64,000 nucleotides of DNA from an uncultured Ruminococcus sp. GTDB taxonomy: Bacteria > Bacillota > Clostridia > Oscillospirales > Ruminococcaceae. Both the position numbers and the translations under genes were made by a program. The number at the start of each line of letters is the position of its first letter. Positions within the stretch are counted from its first letter, which is position 1. The stretch covers positions 1-64,000 of the forward strand of contig CAJTLC010000015.1 in the NCBI GenBank assembly GCA_910576995.1. Reading direction: 5' to 3'. Positions 25,381-34,161 of the stretch are shown here, one piece after another. The notes under the pieces are model-generated. The model was not told the origin of the DNA, made no database searches, and saw nothing but the letters and a program-made list of their open reading frames with translations.

Positions 25381-27489
25381 ATGAAGAAAAACACAATTGC
25401 CACAAGAATCCAAGCCGCTGTAATGAGCGCTATGATCGCGGCAGCTTCAGTTCCAGCAATTTTGACCGCTGCGCCTGTTATTGCGGCAGACGACAATGCC
25501 GTATCGGATACGGTCGCTTCAACTAAAGTTGAAAAGGGCTATGAATCGGGAAAAATGAGTTTGCCCAAGGAATACAGTTCTTCAAATCCCGTAAAGACGA
25601 TCTCTCTCGTTTTCGAAGCAGAACGCGACTGCACCATTTCTTACGGATTCGGTATCACCACAAGTTCCGGCTGGAAAGAACATAACTCCAAAGGAGGCTG
25701 GGATACAAAGGGCGGCGGATTCTCTATCGACCTGAAAAAAGGCACTAACAAGGTCGATATCGATATTTCCGACCTCACGCTGAAATACGACGCCTATACA
25801 GAATTTGAATTCAGACTTTATCACTGCGCTTACTGGGATAACGAAGTTAAGGATAACGTTCAGATCTCTGTTATGATGAGCGATTTCATCTACAATGACG
25901 ATACGGTCATCACACCCGATAACCCGGATAATCCCGATAACCCTGACAATCCGGATAATCCCAAAAACGAGAATGTCGTTCCTGACAACAACAAGCATTC
26001 CAACGGTAAAAATTCCGAAAGCGGCAAAAACTGGAGTTTCGTTGACAACGGCGACGGTACCGCAACCATTTCAGCTACTCTCGCAAAGCAGATAAGCGGC
26101 GAAGAACTGGGCGATATCGTTCTCACTAAGGGCTATGACGAAGAATATTATGCCGCTCACCCCAGCGACGACGAAAACAAACCTATGAACAGCCATAAAT
26201 TCCGCTTCTCCGATTTCGGTCTTACGGATATGGACGGCGTTGTTATCGAATCGCTCACCTGCACTATTGAACCAGACGCTGAAATGGATCAATTCGTTTA
26301 CGGCGGCGGAATCAACGTTAAGCCCGGCTCTCCTGCCGATACCGAATATGCAAAGCAGATCGCCGGAATTCCCGGAAAAGAACAAGCGAGCTACTGGTAC
26401 AACGATATGGGCGCGGAAGGCGAAGGTTCTGTTACAGAATTCGAGGAGAAAGGCGTTAAATTCCTGATTACTCCCGGAAACGGCGGCAAACTCTTCGGAG
26501 CAGGATCTTACATCGAAGCTTACTGGGAAGTTCCGGCAGAAGTCCAGCCCCATGTTTCGGATTCTTCTACCGATACCATTTCATTCCAGTACTGGTGGGG
26601 CAACGACGCCGAGGGCGAAGAAGTTGAAAGCGTTAAACTTACAAACGCCGTCCTCACCTACACAAAAACCGTAACGGTTCCCTACACCGATTCGGTTATT
26701 ACAGCTGTTGATAAAACTATCAGCCATCTCGGCACGGACGATCTGAAAAATTTAGAAATTCCTTACAAAGATCTCGAAATCGACGAGACTAAAGACGTTT
26801 ACGCTATCCGCTTCGATATTACCGCCGATTCTGACATTGGAAAGCTTGTTTATAATGTAGGAACAGGCGTTACGGAAGACGTAAATGCGGATTACTGGTT
26901 CCAGGAAGCAGGTAATTATTGTATGCTGGAGGCAGGTTCAAGCGCTGAATTAATGTACATTATGCCAAGAGTTGTTGCAGGCGACGCCGATCATCCCAAC
27001 GGTGTAAATACTAAGGACGGTAATATTGTTATCGGTTATTATTATGGAGAAGCCGACTCTATCACGATAAACAATGTTGAAGTTTATTATGCCGACGAGC
27101 CGACAACAACAACTACTACAACCACTACAAAATCTACTACAACAACCACAAAGGCTACCACCAAAACTACGACTGCCACCACAACTACAAAAGCTGTGCC
27201 AACAACTACAAAGGCTAACACTACTACAAAACCTGAAACTACTACAACTGAAGCTCTCAAGCCTACACTTTGGGGCGACGCTAACTGCGACGGAAAGGTT
27301 GAGATAGCAGACGCAACTCTCATTCTCCAGTATCTCACAAATAAGGATGAATATAAGCTTACTGATCTTGGTATGCTCAACGCTGACTGTGCTAATAATG
27401 GTGACGGCGTAACCGCTCTTGACGCTCTTGCGATTCAGAAAATGGACGCAGGTATCTACAAGCAGAGCGATTTCCCCGTAAAAGAATAA
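25381..27489 (+). CDS. Secreted dockerin protein with candidate carbohydrate-binding modules
   Basis: 702 residues. It has a signal peptide (cleavage near VIAA-DD) and a beta-sandwich domain (about 40-175) with many aromatics (SGWKEHNSKGGW, YHCAYWD). A (DNP)5 linker follows, then a ~230-residue domain (about 210-440), a third beta domain (about 450-560) and a 60-residue Thr/Lys linker. The C-terminal type I dockerin (about 630-702) has two calcium loops, DANCDGKVEIAD and ADCANNGDGVTALD. That dockerin is almost identical to the one on the GH48 enzyme, so both should bind the same cohesins. No catalytic residues of any hydrolase family are recognisable, so the modules are candidate binding modules (some resemble DUF5620-type domains of ruminococci, from memory). 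ATG has an AAAGGATGA site. Confidence 0.85.
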   Translation: MKKNTIATRIQAAVMSAMIAAASVPAILTAAPVIAADDNAVSDTVASTKVEKGYESGKMSLPKEYSSSNPVKTISLVFEAERDCTISYGFGITTSSGWKEHNSKGGWDTKGGGFSIDLKKGTNKVDIDISDLTLKYDAYTEFEFRLYHCAYWDNEVKDNVQISVMMSDFIYNDDTVITPDNPDNPDNPDNPDNPKNENVVPDNNKHSNGKNSESGKNWSFVDNGDGTATISATLAKQISGEELGDIVLTKGYDEEYYAAHPSDDENKPMNSHKFRFSDFGLTDMDGVVIESLTCTIEPDAEMDQFVYGGGINVKPGSPADTEYAKQIAGIPGKEQASYWYNDMGAEGEGSVTEFEEKGVKFLITPGNGGKLFGAGSYIEAYWEVPAEVQPHVSDSSTDTISFQYWWGNDAEGEEVESVKLTNAVLTYTKTVTVPYTDSVITAVDKTISHLGTDDLKNLEIPYKDLEIDETKDVYAIRFDITADSDIGKLVYNVGTGVTEDVNADYWFQEAGNYCMLEAGSSAELMYIMPRVVAGDADHPNGVNTKDGNIVIGYYYGEADSITINNVEVYYADEPTTTTTTTTTKSTTTTTKATTKTTTATTTTKAVPTTTKANTTTKPETTTTEALKPTLWGDANCDGKVEIADATLILQYLTNKDEYKLTDLGMLNADCANNGDGVTALDALAIQKMDAGIYKQSDFPVKE

Positions 27490-27501
27490 TAATATAAGTA
27501 T

Positions 27502-27532
27502 AAAAAGACTGTCACTTGTGGCAGTCTTTTTG
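27502..27532 (+). terminator. Rho-independent terminator
   Basis: AAAAAGACTG-TCACTTGTGG-CAGTCTTTTT stem-loop after the dockerin protein gene. Confidence 0.88.
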
Positions 27533-27560
27533 TTATTATTTCCGATTTTCTGCAATTTTC

Positions 27561-27589
27561 TTGATTTTGGGGATAATTTGTAGTATAAT
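27561..27589 (+). promoter_or_regulatory. Promoter of the dockerin-Big2 gene
   Basis: TTGATT (27561-27566), 17-base spacer, TATAAT (27584-27589). The leader is about 130 nt. Confidence 0.75.
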
Positions 27590-27641
27590 AAAAAAATAGT
27601 GTATAATCAATAACATATATATTAGACTTATCAGAAAATAA

Positions 27642-27711
27642 TCCCTTAATTCAGCGGCAGACATACGGGATTCATGACGTCAAATTTATCTGCTGATATT
27701 TAAGGGATTAG
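27642..27711 (+). promoter_or_regulatory. Long hairpin in the leader of the dockerin-Big2 gene
   Basis: AATCCCTTAA..CAGCGGCAGA pairs with TCTGCTGAT..TTAAGGGATT, giving a roughly 20-pair stem over a 27-nt loop, 17 bases before the ATG. It could be a small palindromic element or a regulatory structure; the ribosome site GAAAGGGA lies just outside it. Confidence 0.6.
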
Positions 27712-27728
27712 AGCGAGAAAGGGAATTT

Positions 27729-29789
27729 ATGAAAAAAGAGAAAGTTTTAACGTCACTTTTTGCCGCCATACTTAGCTTCAGCGCTTCATGCCTGCCGATC
27801 AACGCAATTGGAGCAGATATTTCCGCATCTTCTTCGACAATAACTTTTGCAGCCACGGACGGAGAATCTGAAGATGACAACTTTTTATTGGGCGATGTAG
27901 ACAACGATCATGTAATTACCCCCCGCGACGCTTCATTGGCGTTGTGCGAATATGCGCTTATCTCCACTACCGGCAAAGGTTCATTCACCGAAGCTGAAAT
28001 GAAGCGTGCCGACGTGGATAATAATAAATGGATAGACCCTGCCGACTCTTCCTACATACTCAGTTATTATGCATATCTTTCAACAGGCGGACAGCTTTCC
28101 ATGGAAGAATTCATGAAAAATCCATTCATGCCGCCTATGACTACCACAACGACCACTGCCACCACTGAAACCACCGCTTCGACCGCCAAGGAAACCAAAA
28201 CTACGGCAGTTCCAAAAACTACTGCAAAAACCGAAAATTCCAAAACTACCACTACCAGGACTGAAACTACTAAACCAAAGGCAACTACTACAACGACCAA
28301 GCCCAAAGCCACCACGACAAAGTCTAAAGAAACCACGACGACTACGACTTCAACTAAATCAACAACAACTAAAACAACAGAAACTGCCAAATCTTCAACA
28401 ACGACGACTACCAAACCAACTACTACATCGACTTCTACAACCACATCGACAACAACAACAACTACTACTGCCACGTCTACAACGACTTCTACTTCGGCTT
28501 CATCTTCCACAACAGACGCAACTGCTACCTCTGCAACCACCACTTCATATGCAGACCCTGCTAAAGTAGCTTCTATCGACCTCACTCGAACCGAAATGGA
28601 GATCAACGTCGGAGAGGGTGCGCTCTCTGCTTATGTTACGATGAATCCGCCGACTGCTGCTAATAAAGCCGAGAAATGGACAAGTTCCGACGAAAGCGTT
28701 GCTGTTGTTGACAGCGAGGGCTGGGTTATCGGCAAAAAAGAGGGTACTTGCATAATCACTGTCACAAGCGTTGATAATCCCGAAGTTTCCGCAAAGATCA
28801 CTGTCACGGTCATTGATAAATCTCATGTTAAGGAAATCAAGCTAAGCAGAGATTCAATGACGATAAAGATCGGTGAGGGCGCACTTTCCGCTTATGTTAC
28901 AATGCTGCCTGAAACCGCAGTTAATAAAAATGAGATCTGGAGTTCTTCCGACAAAAGCATTGCGATCGTTGACAGCGAAGGCTGGGTTATCGGCAAAAAA
29001 GCGGGCAATTGCAAAATCACTGTAAAAAGTGCGGATAATCCCAATATCTCGGCAGTTATTAACGTAACTGTTACTGACGGAAATTCTACTTCTGCAACTA
29101 CCGCTTCTACTGTCCAGTCCACCACAACAACAGCTACTACTGTAACTACCGAGCCGACAGGAGTTAAAGTTACCGAAATTCGTCTTTCCAAAACCAAAAT
29201 AACCGTTCCGATCGGCGGCTCTGATCTTTCATGGGTAACTATGCTACCAGCGGACGCTTCGAATAAGGACGAAATCTGGATAAGTTCCGACGAATCAATC
29301 GCAACCGTGGATAAATACGGCTGGATTCGCGGAATCGCTGTCGGAGAATGCACAGTTACGGTCATAAGCGCGAATAACCCCGATGTAAAGGCGGAAATCG
29401 CGGTAACTGTTGTAAGCGGCATGGAAAATCCGCCGAAGCCCAACGTTTTATTCAGCTCTATCGCTCCGAATCAGCCCGACGGAAATTATATTGCATTTAA
29501 AACTCCCCTGCCCGAAAATATACAGGGACGATTCATAATTGATTTTGTAATTACCGATGATAACGGCACAGTGACTTCCATATCGTCTCCCGTTATTCTT
29601 CTTCCAGAAATGGAATCCGTGATCACAAATCTCAAAGCCGCAACAAATAAATTTACCGCTGTCGGATATATTACAAATCTGACGACGGGAAAGCGTGTTG
29701 AACTCGGAAGATACAGCTTTGTAACTTCTCCGCGAGATGCCAAAACGCAAACCGAAAATATCAAAGCCGCTTTCGAGCAGGTAAAATAA
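27729..29789 (+). CDS. Secreted protein with N-terminal dockerin and three Big_2 domains
   Basis: 686 residues. A signal peptide (residues 1-30) is followed by an N-terminal dockerin-like module (about 55-120) with calcium-loop patterns DVDNDHVITPRDAS and DVDNNKWIDPADSS. A ~130-residue Thr-rich linker follows (about 140-275), then Big_2 immunoglobulin-like domains at about 278-370, 375-455 and 480-565. Each has the W-x-SSDxSxAxVDxxGWxxG core and an ITV(T/K)S segment. The final ~115-residue domain is unrecognised. Dockerins are usually C-terminal, so this position is unusual. It may be a structural or cell-wall-binding cellulosome subunit. It follows another dockerin gene but has its own promoter. 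Confidence 0.85.
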   Translation: MKKEKVLTSLFAAILSFSASCLPINAIGADISASSSTITFAATDGESEDDNFLLGDVDNDHVITPRDASLALCEYALISTTGKGSFTEAEMKRADVDNNKWIDPADSSYILSYYAYLSTGGQLSMEEFMKNPFMPPMTTTTTTATTETTASTAKETKTTAVPKTTAKTENSKTTTTRTETTKPKATTTTTKPKATTTKSKETTTTTTSTKSTTTKTTETAKSSTTTTTKPTTTSTSTTTSTTTTTTTATSTTTSTSASSSTTDATATSATTTSYADPAKVASIDLTRTEMEINVGEGALSAYVTMNPPTAANKAEKWTSSDESVAVVDSEGWVIGKKEGTCIITVTSVDNPEVSAKITVTVIDKSHVKEIKLSRDSMTIKIGEGALSAYVTMLPETAVNKNEIWSSSDKSIAIVDSEGWVIGKKAGNCKITVKSADNPNISAVINVTVTDGNSTSATTASTVQSTTTTATTVTTEPTGVKVTEIRLSKTKITVPIGGSDLSWVTMLPADASNKDEIWISSDESIATVDKYGWIRGIAVGECTVTVISANNPDVKAEIAVTVVSGMENPPKPNVLFSSIAPNQPDGNYIAFKTPLPENIQGRFIIDFVITDDNGTVTSISSPVILLPEMESVITNLKAATNKFTAVGYITNLTTGKRVELGRYSFVTSPRDAKTQTENIKAAFEQVK

Positions 29790-29791
29790 AG

Positions 29792-29833
29792 AAAAACTCC
29801 TCTGTACTTAGTCGGTACAGAGGAGTTTTTTAA
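29792..29833. terminator. Bidirectional terminator between convergent genes
   Basis: AAAAACTCCTCTGTAC ... GTACAGAGGAGTTTTTT stem; serves the dockerin-Big2 gene and the reverse glgP. Confidence 0.9.
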
Positions 29834-29839
29834 TTTATT

Positions 29840-32185
29840 TTATTTAATATTCCAGATATTTTCCGCATAATCCGCAATGGTTCTGTCGGAACTGAATTTT
29901 CCCGCATTGCACATATTCAGCCACTGCTTTCTTGCAAATGCAATCGGATCAGCGCTGTAATCGGCATTCGATCTGAGTTTTGCCTCAACATAGCTTTCAA
30001 GATCGCCAAGCAGATAATAATGATCGGGAGAATGCCAGCTTGCACCGTCAAGCAACGATGTGTACAACTCGCGGAAATCTCCGCTGCCGCCGTCGGAAAC
30101 GCTGCCGTCGATAAGCGACTGAACCACAGCCTTGATACGCGGATTTTCAGCAAACATCTTGCGGCTGTCGTATTCGGGAACGATTTTTTCGAGATCTTCA
30201 ACACGCGCACCGAAAATGTAGTTATTCTCCTCGCCCGCTTCCTGAACGATCTCGATATTCGCGCCGTCATACGTTCCGAGAGTTACCGCGCCGTTGAGCA
30301 TAAGCTTCATATTGCCCGTTCCGCTCGCTTCAGTTCCCGCTGTGGAGATCTGTTCTGAAATATCAGCAGCAGCAACAAGCTTTTCAGCGTAAGAAACATT
30401 GTAATTCTGCACAAAAACCACCTTGATAAGGTTCTTTGTCTCGGAATCGGAAGAAACTATTCTGCCTATTTCGTTGATATATTTGATTATAGCCTTTGCA
30501 CGGCGATAACCGGGAGCTGACTTCGCGCCGAAAATAAACGTAGTGGGCGTGAAATTCTTGATGCTGCCGTCTTTGATTCCGTTATAGATCCACAAAATCG
30601 AGAATGCATTGAGAAGCTGTCTCTTGTATTCATGAAGCCGCTTGATCTGGATGTCGAAAATCGAAGAACTGTTTACCTCAACGCCCTCGCGCGCGCTGAT
30701 AAATTCGGAAAGCTGATTCTTTTTCGTCTGCTTAATTGCCATAAAACGGCGAATTATCGCGTCATCGTCGGCATATTTCTCCAGTTCTTTCAGTCTGCCA
30801 AGATCGATAAGCCAGCCGTCGTCGCCGAGCAGTTCAGTAATCAACGCGGACAATTCCATGTTACAAAGCCCAAGCCAACGCCGCTGGGTAATTCCGTTGG
30901 TCTCATTGCGGAATCTTTCGGGATAAAGGCTGTACCAATCCGCAAGAACCGTATCTTTAAGAATCTGCGTATGAATTTCCGCAACGCCGTTGATGTGGCT
31001 CGAAGCGTAACACGCCATATCAGCCATGTGGATAAGCTCGCCCTTAATTATCTTGATGCGGTTAATCTTATCTTTCTGTACTCCATTAGCGTACATCTCC
31101 GTGATAAGCTCTTCGTTGATCTGAATAATTATCTCGTAAATACGCGGCAGCAACTCTTCAACAAGTCCTACCCACCATTTTTCAAGAGCCTCCTGCATTA
31201 CAGTGTGATTGGTATAGTTGAATACTTTCTTGGCTGTTTCAAGGGCTTTTGCAAAAGTATAGCCCTCGTTGTCAACAAGTTGTCGAATAAGTTCAGGAAT
31301 TGAAATTACAGGATGCGTATCGTTAAGCTGAATAGAAATGTAATCCGCAAGATTATCAAGAGTTCCGAATCGAGCCTTATGCTTCTTAATAATGTCCGTC
31401 AATGACGCACAGCTAAAGAAATACTGCTGTTTCAGTCGAAGCTTCTTGCCCTCGTTGGTATCGTCATTCGGATAAAGAACGCGCGAAATATCCTCCGCAA
31501 AAATCTGCTCTTTGGAGGCTTCAAGATAGTTCTGACGATTGAACATATCAAAATCGAATTCCTTGACAGGTTCAGCCTGCCAAAGACGAAGAGTGCCTAT
31601 ATTATCGGTTTTGCAGCCGAAAACAGGCATATCGTACGGCACAGCCTTCACGGTCTGACCGTTATAATTCACTAAAACGGTATCCTCGTCGCAGCGTTTC
31701 GACCAGCAGTCGCCGTATTTCGTCCAGTCGTCGATATCCTCTTTCTGGAATCCGTCAACTATAGTCTGCTTGAAAAGTCCGTATTTATAGCGGATTCCAT
31801 AGCCGTCAAGAGGAAGATCGAGCGAAGCCGCACTGTCAAGGAAGCAAGCCGCAAGACGACCAAGTCCGCCGTTGCCGAGAGCCGCGTCCTCGATAACCTC
31901 GAGATCGGCAAGATCGAGTCCCAGTTCCTTGAAAGCGTCGTTGACTTCATTGTAAATTCCAAGACAGAGCAGGTTATTGTAAACTCCGCGTCCCACGAGG
32001 AATTCCATTGAAAGATAAGCCGCGCGACGTTTTTTGAGATGTTCCTGACGGCTCTTATTCCACATATCCGCATACAGTTCCATAACTGTATCGCCCAGCG
32101 CGTTATGAAGCTGCTGAGGAGTCGCCTGCTTAATATCGGCAGGCAGTTTTCCCGTAAATTTTTCCATAAAAATAGTCTTATCCAT
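29840..32185 (-). CDS. glgP: Glycogen/maltodextrin phosphorylase
   Basis: 781 residues, GT35. It cleaves alpha-1,4-glucan with phosphate to glucose-1-phosphate in the cytoplasm. The N-terminal region shows AYLSMEFLVGRGVYNNL and ALGNGGLGRLAACFLDS. The PLP-binding region holds AEKLVAAADISEQISTAG followed by TEASGTGNMKLMLNGA, the PLP-lysine neighbourhood typical of phosphorylases. I chose ATG 32185 because GGAGG lies nine bases upstream. It is 16 bases downstream of malQ, the usual partner, so the pair degrades maltodextrins. An ability to store glycogen or import starch oligosaccharides is implied. Confidence 0.95.
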   Translation of the reverse strand: MDKTIFMEKFTGKLPADIKQATPQQLHNALGDTVMELYADMWNKSRQEHLKKRRAAYLSMEFLVGRGVYNNLLCLGIYNEVNDAFKELGLDLADLEVIEDAALGNGGLGRLAACFLDSAASLDLPLDGYGIRYKYGLFKQTIVDGFQKEDIDDWTKYGDCWSKRCDEDTVLVNYNGQTVKAVPYDMPVFGCKTDNIGTLRLWQAEPVKEFDFDMFNRQNYLEASKEQIFAEDISRVLYPNDDTNEGKKLRLKQQYFFSCASLTDIIKKHKARFGTLDNLADYISIQLNDTHPVISIPELIRQLVDNEGYTFAKALETAKKVFNYTNHTVMQEALEKWWVGLVEELLPRIYEIIIQINEELITEMYANGVQKDKINRIKIIKGELIHMADMACYASSHINGVAEIHTQILKDTVLADWYSLYPERFRNETNGITQRRWLGLCNMELSALITELLGDDGWLIDLGRLKELEKYADDDAIIRRFMAIKQTKKNQLSEFISAREGVEVNSSSIFDIQIKRLHEYKRQLLNAFSILWIYNGIKDGSIKNFTPTTFIFGAKSAPGYRRAKAIIKYINEIGRIVSSDSETKNLIKVVFVQNYNVSYAEKLVAAADISEQISTAGTEASGTGNMKLMLNGAVTLGTYDGANIEIVQEAGEENNYIFGARVEDLEKIVPEYDSRKMFAENPRIKAVVQSLIDGSVSDGGSGDFRELYTSLLDGASWHSPDHYYLLGDLESYVEAKLRSNADYSADPIAFARKQWLNMCNAGKFSSDRTIADYAENIWNIK

Positions 32186-32201
32186 TGGTTTTACCTCCAA
32201 T

Positions 32202-33674
32202 TTATCTGTTGTATATTTTGTTGAGTTTTTTTATTTTCTTTGCCAATTCAGGCGTAAACTGCTCCTCTGTCGTCCTAAACTGCCAGTTTATGCCTAAAGT
32301 GGACGGCGTATTCATTCTTGCGGAACTCGGACTGTCCAGGAAATCCTGAATCTGCGCGACCGCAACTTCCGCAACGCTGCCCCATGCGGCACGTATCACA
32401 GCCATGGGAATTTCGCTCCTGCGCTTGACATTCAGGTATTTTTTCGAAAATTTAAGCGATTTTTTATCCATTGAACTTACCCAGCCGTTGAGAGTTTCGT
32501 TGTCGTGAGTACCCGTATAGGCAAAGCAATTTTTTGTCGCGAAATTATGCGGAAGATGCTCGTTCGTACCGTCGCTGAAACCGAACTGCAAAACCTTCAT
32601 CCCCGGATAGCCGCATTTATCGAGCATTTCCCTTACTTCGGGAGTAATAAATCCAAGGTCTTCCGCAATAATATTCAGCTTGCCCAGCTTTTCTTCAGCT
32701 AAGCGGAAGAGTTCGTAATTCGGTCCTTTTTTCCAGTCTCCGATCGTAGCGTCCTCATTGCCGAACGGGATAGTGTAATAACTTTCGAATCCGCGGAAAT
32801 GATCTATACGAACTATATCGTAAAGCTTCGAAGCCGATTCAATGCGGTCTATCCACCATTTATAGCCTGTTTTCTTATGATATTCCCAGTCATAGAGCGG
32901 ATTTCCCCAAAGCTGACCGGTTGGCGAAAATTCATCGGGCGGACAGCCTGCAACACGAACGGGACGACGCTTATTGTTGAACCAGAAAAGCTTGTGATCA
33001 GCCCACGCTTCTACGCTGTCAAGCGCGCAATATATCGGTATATCGCCAACTATCTCGATTCCGTTGTCATTGGCATAGTTTTTAAGTTCAGTCCATTGAC
33101 GGTTAAACTCAAACTGTACGAATTTATAAAATTCGATCTCCTTTTTGAGAGATTTTTTAAACTCGGCAACAGCTTTCGGCTTGTGCATCGAAATGGCATT
33201 TTCCCATTCATACCACGGTTTGCCGTCATTCTGAAATTTCAACGCCATGAACAGCGCATATTCTTCAAGCCAAGATTTATTAGCCTCGCAAAACTTTTTA
33301 TACGCAGGAACTCTCGACGGCTTAAAGCGCGAAAACGCTATCCGCAATACGTCGAAACAATGCTCGTAGATCAGGCTGTAGTCTACCTTATCCTTGTCGC
33401 TTTCCCAAGTAATATCGGCATATTCGGATTTTTCAAGAAGTCCGTCGCCCTCCAGTATCTCGTAGTCTATGAAATAGGGATTGCCTGCATTCACTGAAAA
33501 GGACTGATATGGGGAATCCCCGTAGCTTGTGGGTGAAAGCGGGAGGATCTGCCAGCATTTTACTCCTGCTTTTTTCAGGAAATCCACGAATGCAAAGGCA
33601 TGACGTCCCATTTTTCCGATTCCGTATTCGGACGGCAAACTTGAAATATGACAAATAATGCAGCTTTTACGCAT
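32202..33674 (-). CDS. malQ: 4-alpha-glucanotransferase (amylomaltase, GH77)
   Basis: 490 residues. It transfers alpha-1,4-glucan segments between maltodextrins, releasing glucose. GH77 hallmarks are HISSLPSEYGIG near the start, QILPLSPTSYGDSPYQSFS, the nucleophile region VRIDHFRGFESYY (Asp), the acid/base region IIAEDLGFITPEV (Glu) and TGTHDNETLNGW (Asp). ATG 33674 has AAGGAG upstream; the longer reading has none. First gene of the malQ-glgP operon. Confidence 0.95.
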   Translation of the reverse strand: MRKSCIICHISSLPSEYGIGKMGRHAFAFVDFLKKAGVKCWQILPLSPTSYGDSPYQSFSVNAGNPYFIDYEILEGDGLLEKSEYADITWESDKDKVDYSLIYEHCFDVLRIAFSRFKPSRVPAYKKFCEANKSWLEEYALFMALKFQNDGKPWYEWENAISMHKPKAVAEFKKSLKKEIEFYKFVQFEFNRQWTELKNYANDNGIEIVGDIPIYCALDSVEAWADHKLFWFNNKRRPVRVAGCPPDEFSPTGQLWGNPLYDWEYHKKTGYKWWIDRIESASKLYDIVRIDHFRGFESYYTIPFGNEDATIGDWKKGPNYELFRLAEEKLGKLNIIAEDLGFITPEVREMLDKCGYPGMKVLQFGFSDGTNEHLPHNFATKNCFAYTGTHDNETLNGWVSSMDKKSLKFSKKYLNVKRRSEIPMAVIRAAWGSVAEVAVAQIQDFLDSPSSARMNTPSTLGINWQFRTTEEQFTPELAKKIKKLNKIYNR

Positions 33675-33766
33675 GATAAACTCCTTCAATAAAATTATTC
33701 AACATAAAATGATATGCATATTCAACATCATCTTGGTAATAATAACAAAAGTTGGAGGGGATAATT

Positions 33767-34150
33767 ATGAAATATGCACAATATATATTTACATTCCTTA
33801 TGGGATATTTTCTGTACGCCTTCGTTGAAGTTGTCGGAAGAGGCTACACCCATTGGACAATGTGCCTTACGGGCGGCGCAGCGCTTATGACGCTTTATTT
33901 TATCAGCCAATCGCCTGCAATGACGCTGATAAAATGCTGTATTTGCGGCGCGGCGGCAATCACAGCTATTGAATTTGTTGTAGGAATATTTGACAACATC
34001 ATTATGCACTGGCACGTATGGGATTATTCAGATCGTCCGTTTAACGTTCTTGGTCAGATATGTCCGCTTTTCACGATCTTATGGGGAATCCTCTGTATAC
34101 CGGCATTTTTCATCTGCAAAATCATAAGAAAAAGATTGGAGATCGTTTGA
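33767..34150 (+). CDS. Small membrane protein, putative ABC-transporter type IV (PF06541-like)
   Basis: 127 residues with four hydrophobic helices. The motif HWHVWDYSDRPFNVLGQICPLFTILWG is characteristic of the CmpB/PF06541 membrane family common in Clostridia, whose function is unproven. ATG 33767 is preceded by GGAGGGG. It is a lone gene convergent with the lipase at 34162; the two stops are only 11 bases apart. Confidence 0.8.
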   Translation: MKYAQYIFTFLMGYFLYAFVEVVGRGYTHWTMCLTGGAALMTLYFISQSPAMTLIKCCICGAAAITAIEFVVGIFDNIIMHWHVWDYSDRPFNVLGQICPLFTILWGILCIPAFFICKIIRKRLEIV

Positions 34151-34161
34151 AAAGGTCTATC

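Noticed and set aside
25917..25970. DNP repeat as a regulatory microsatellite
   Set aside because: Five in-frame Asp-Asn-Pro codon triplets with varied codons; an ordinary interdomain linker.
28067..28606. Val-rich 179-codon ORF antisense to the Thr linker
   Set aside because: Low-complexity complement of Thr codons (ACN read as NGT); a compositional artefact.
30632..33497. Forward ORFs of about 220-230 codons inside glgP and malQ
   Set aside because: Both host genes are unmistakable on the other strand; the forward frames show no start signals or family features.
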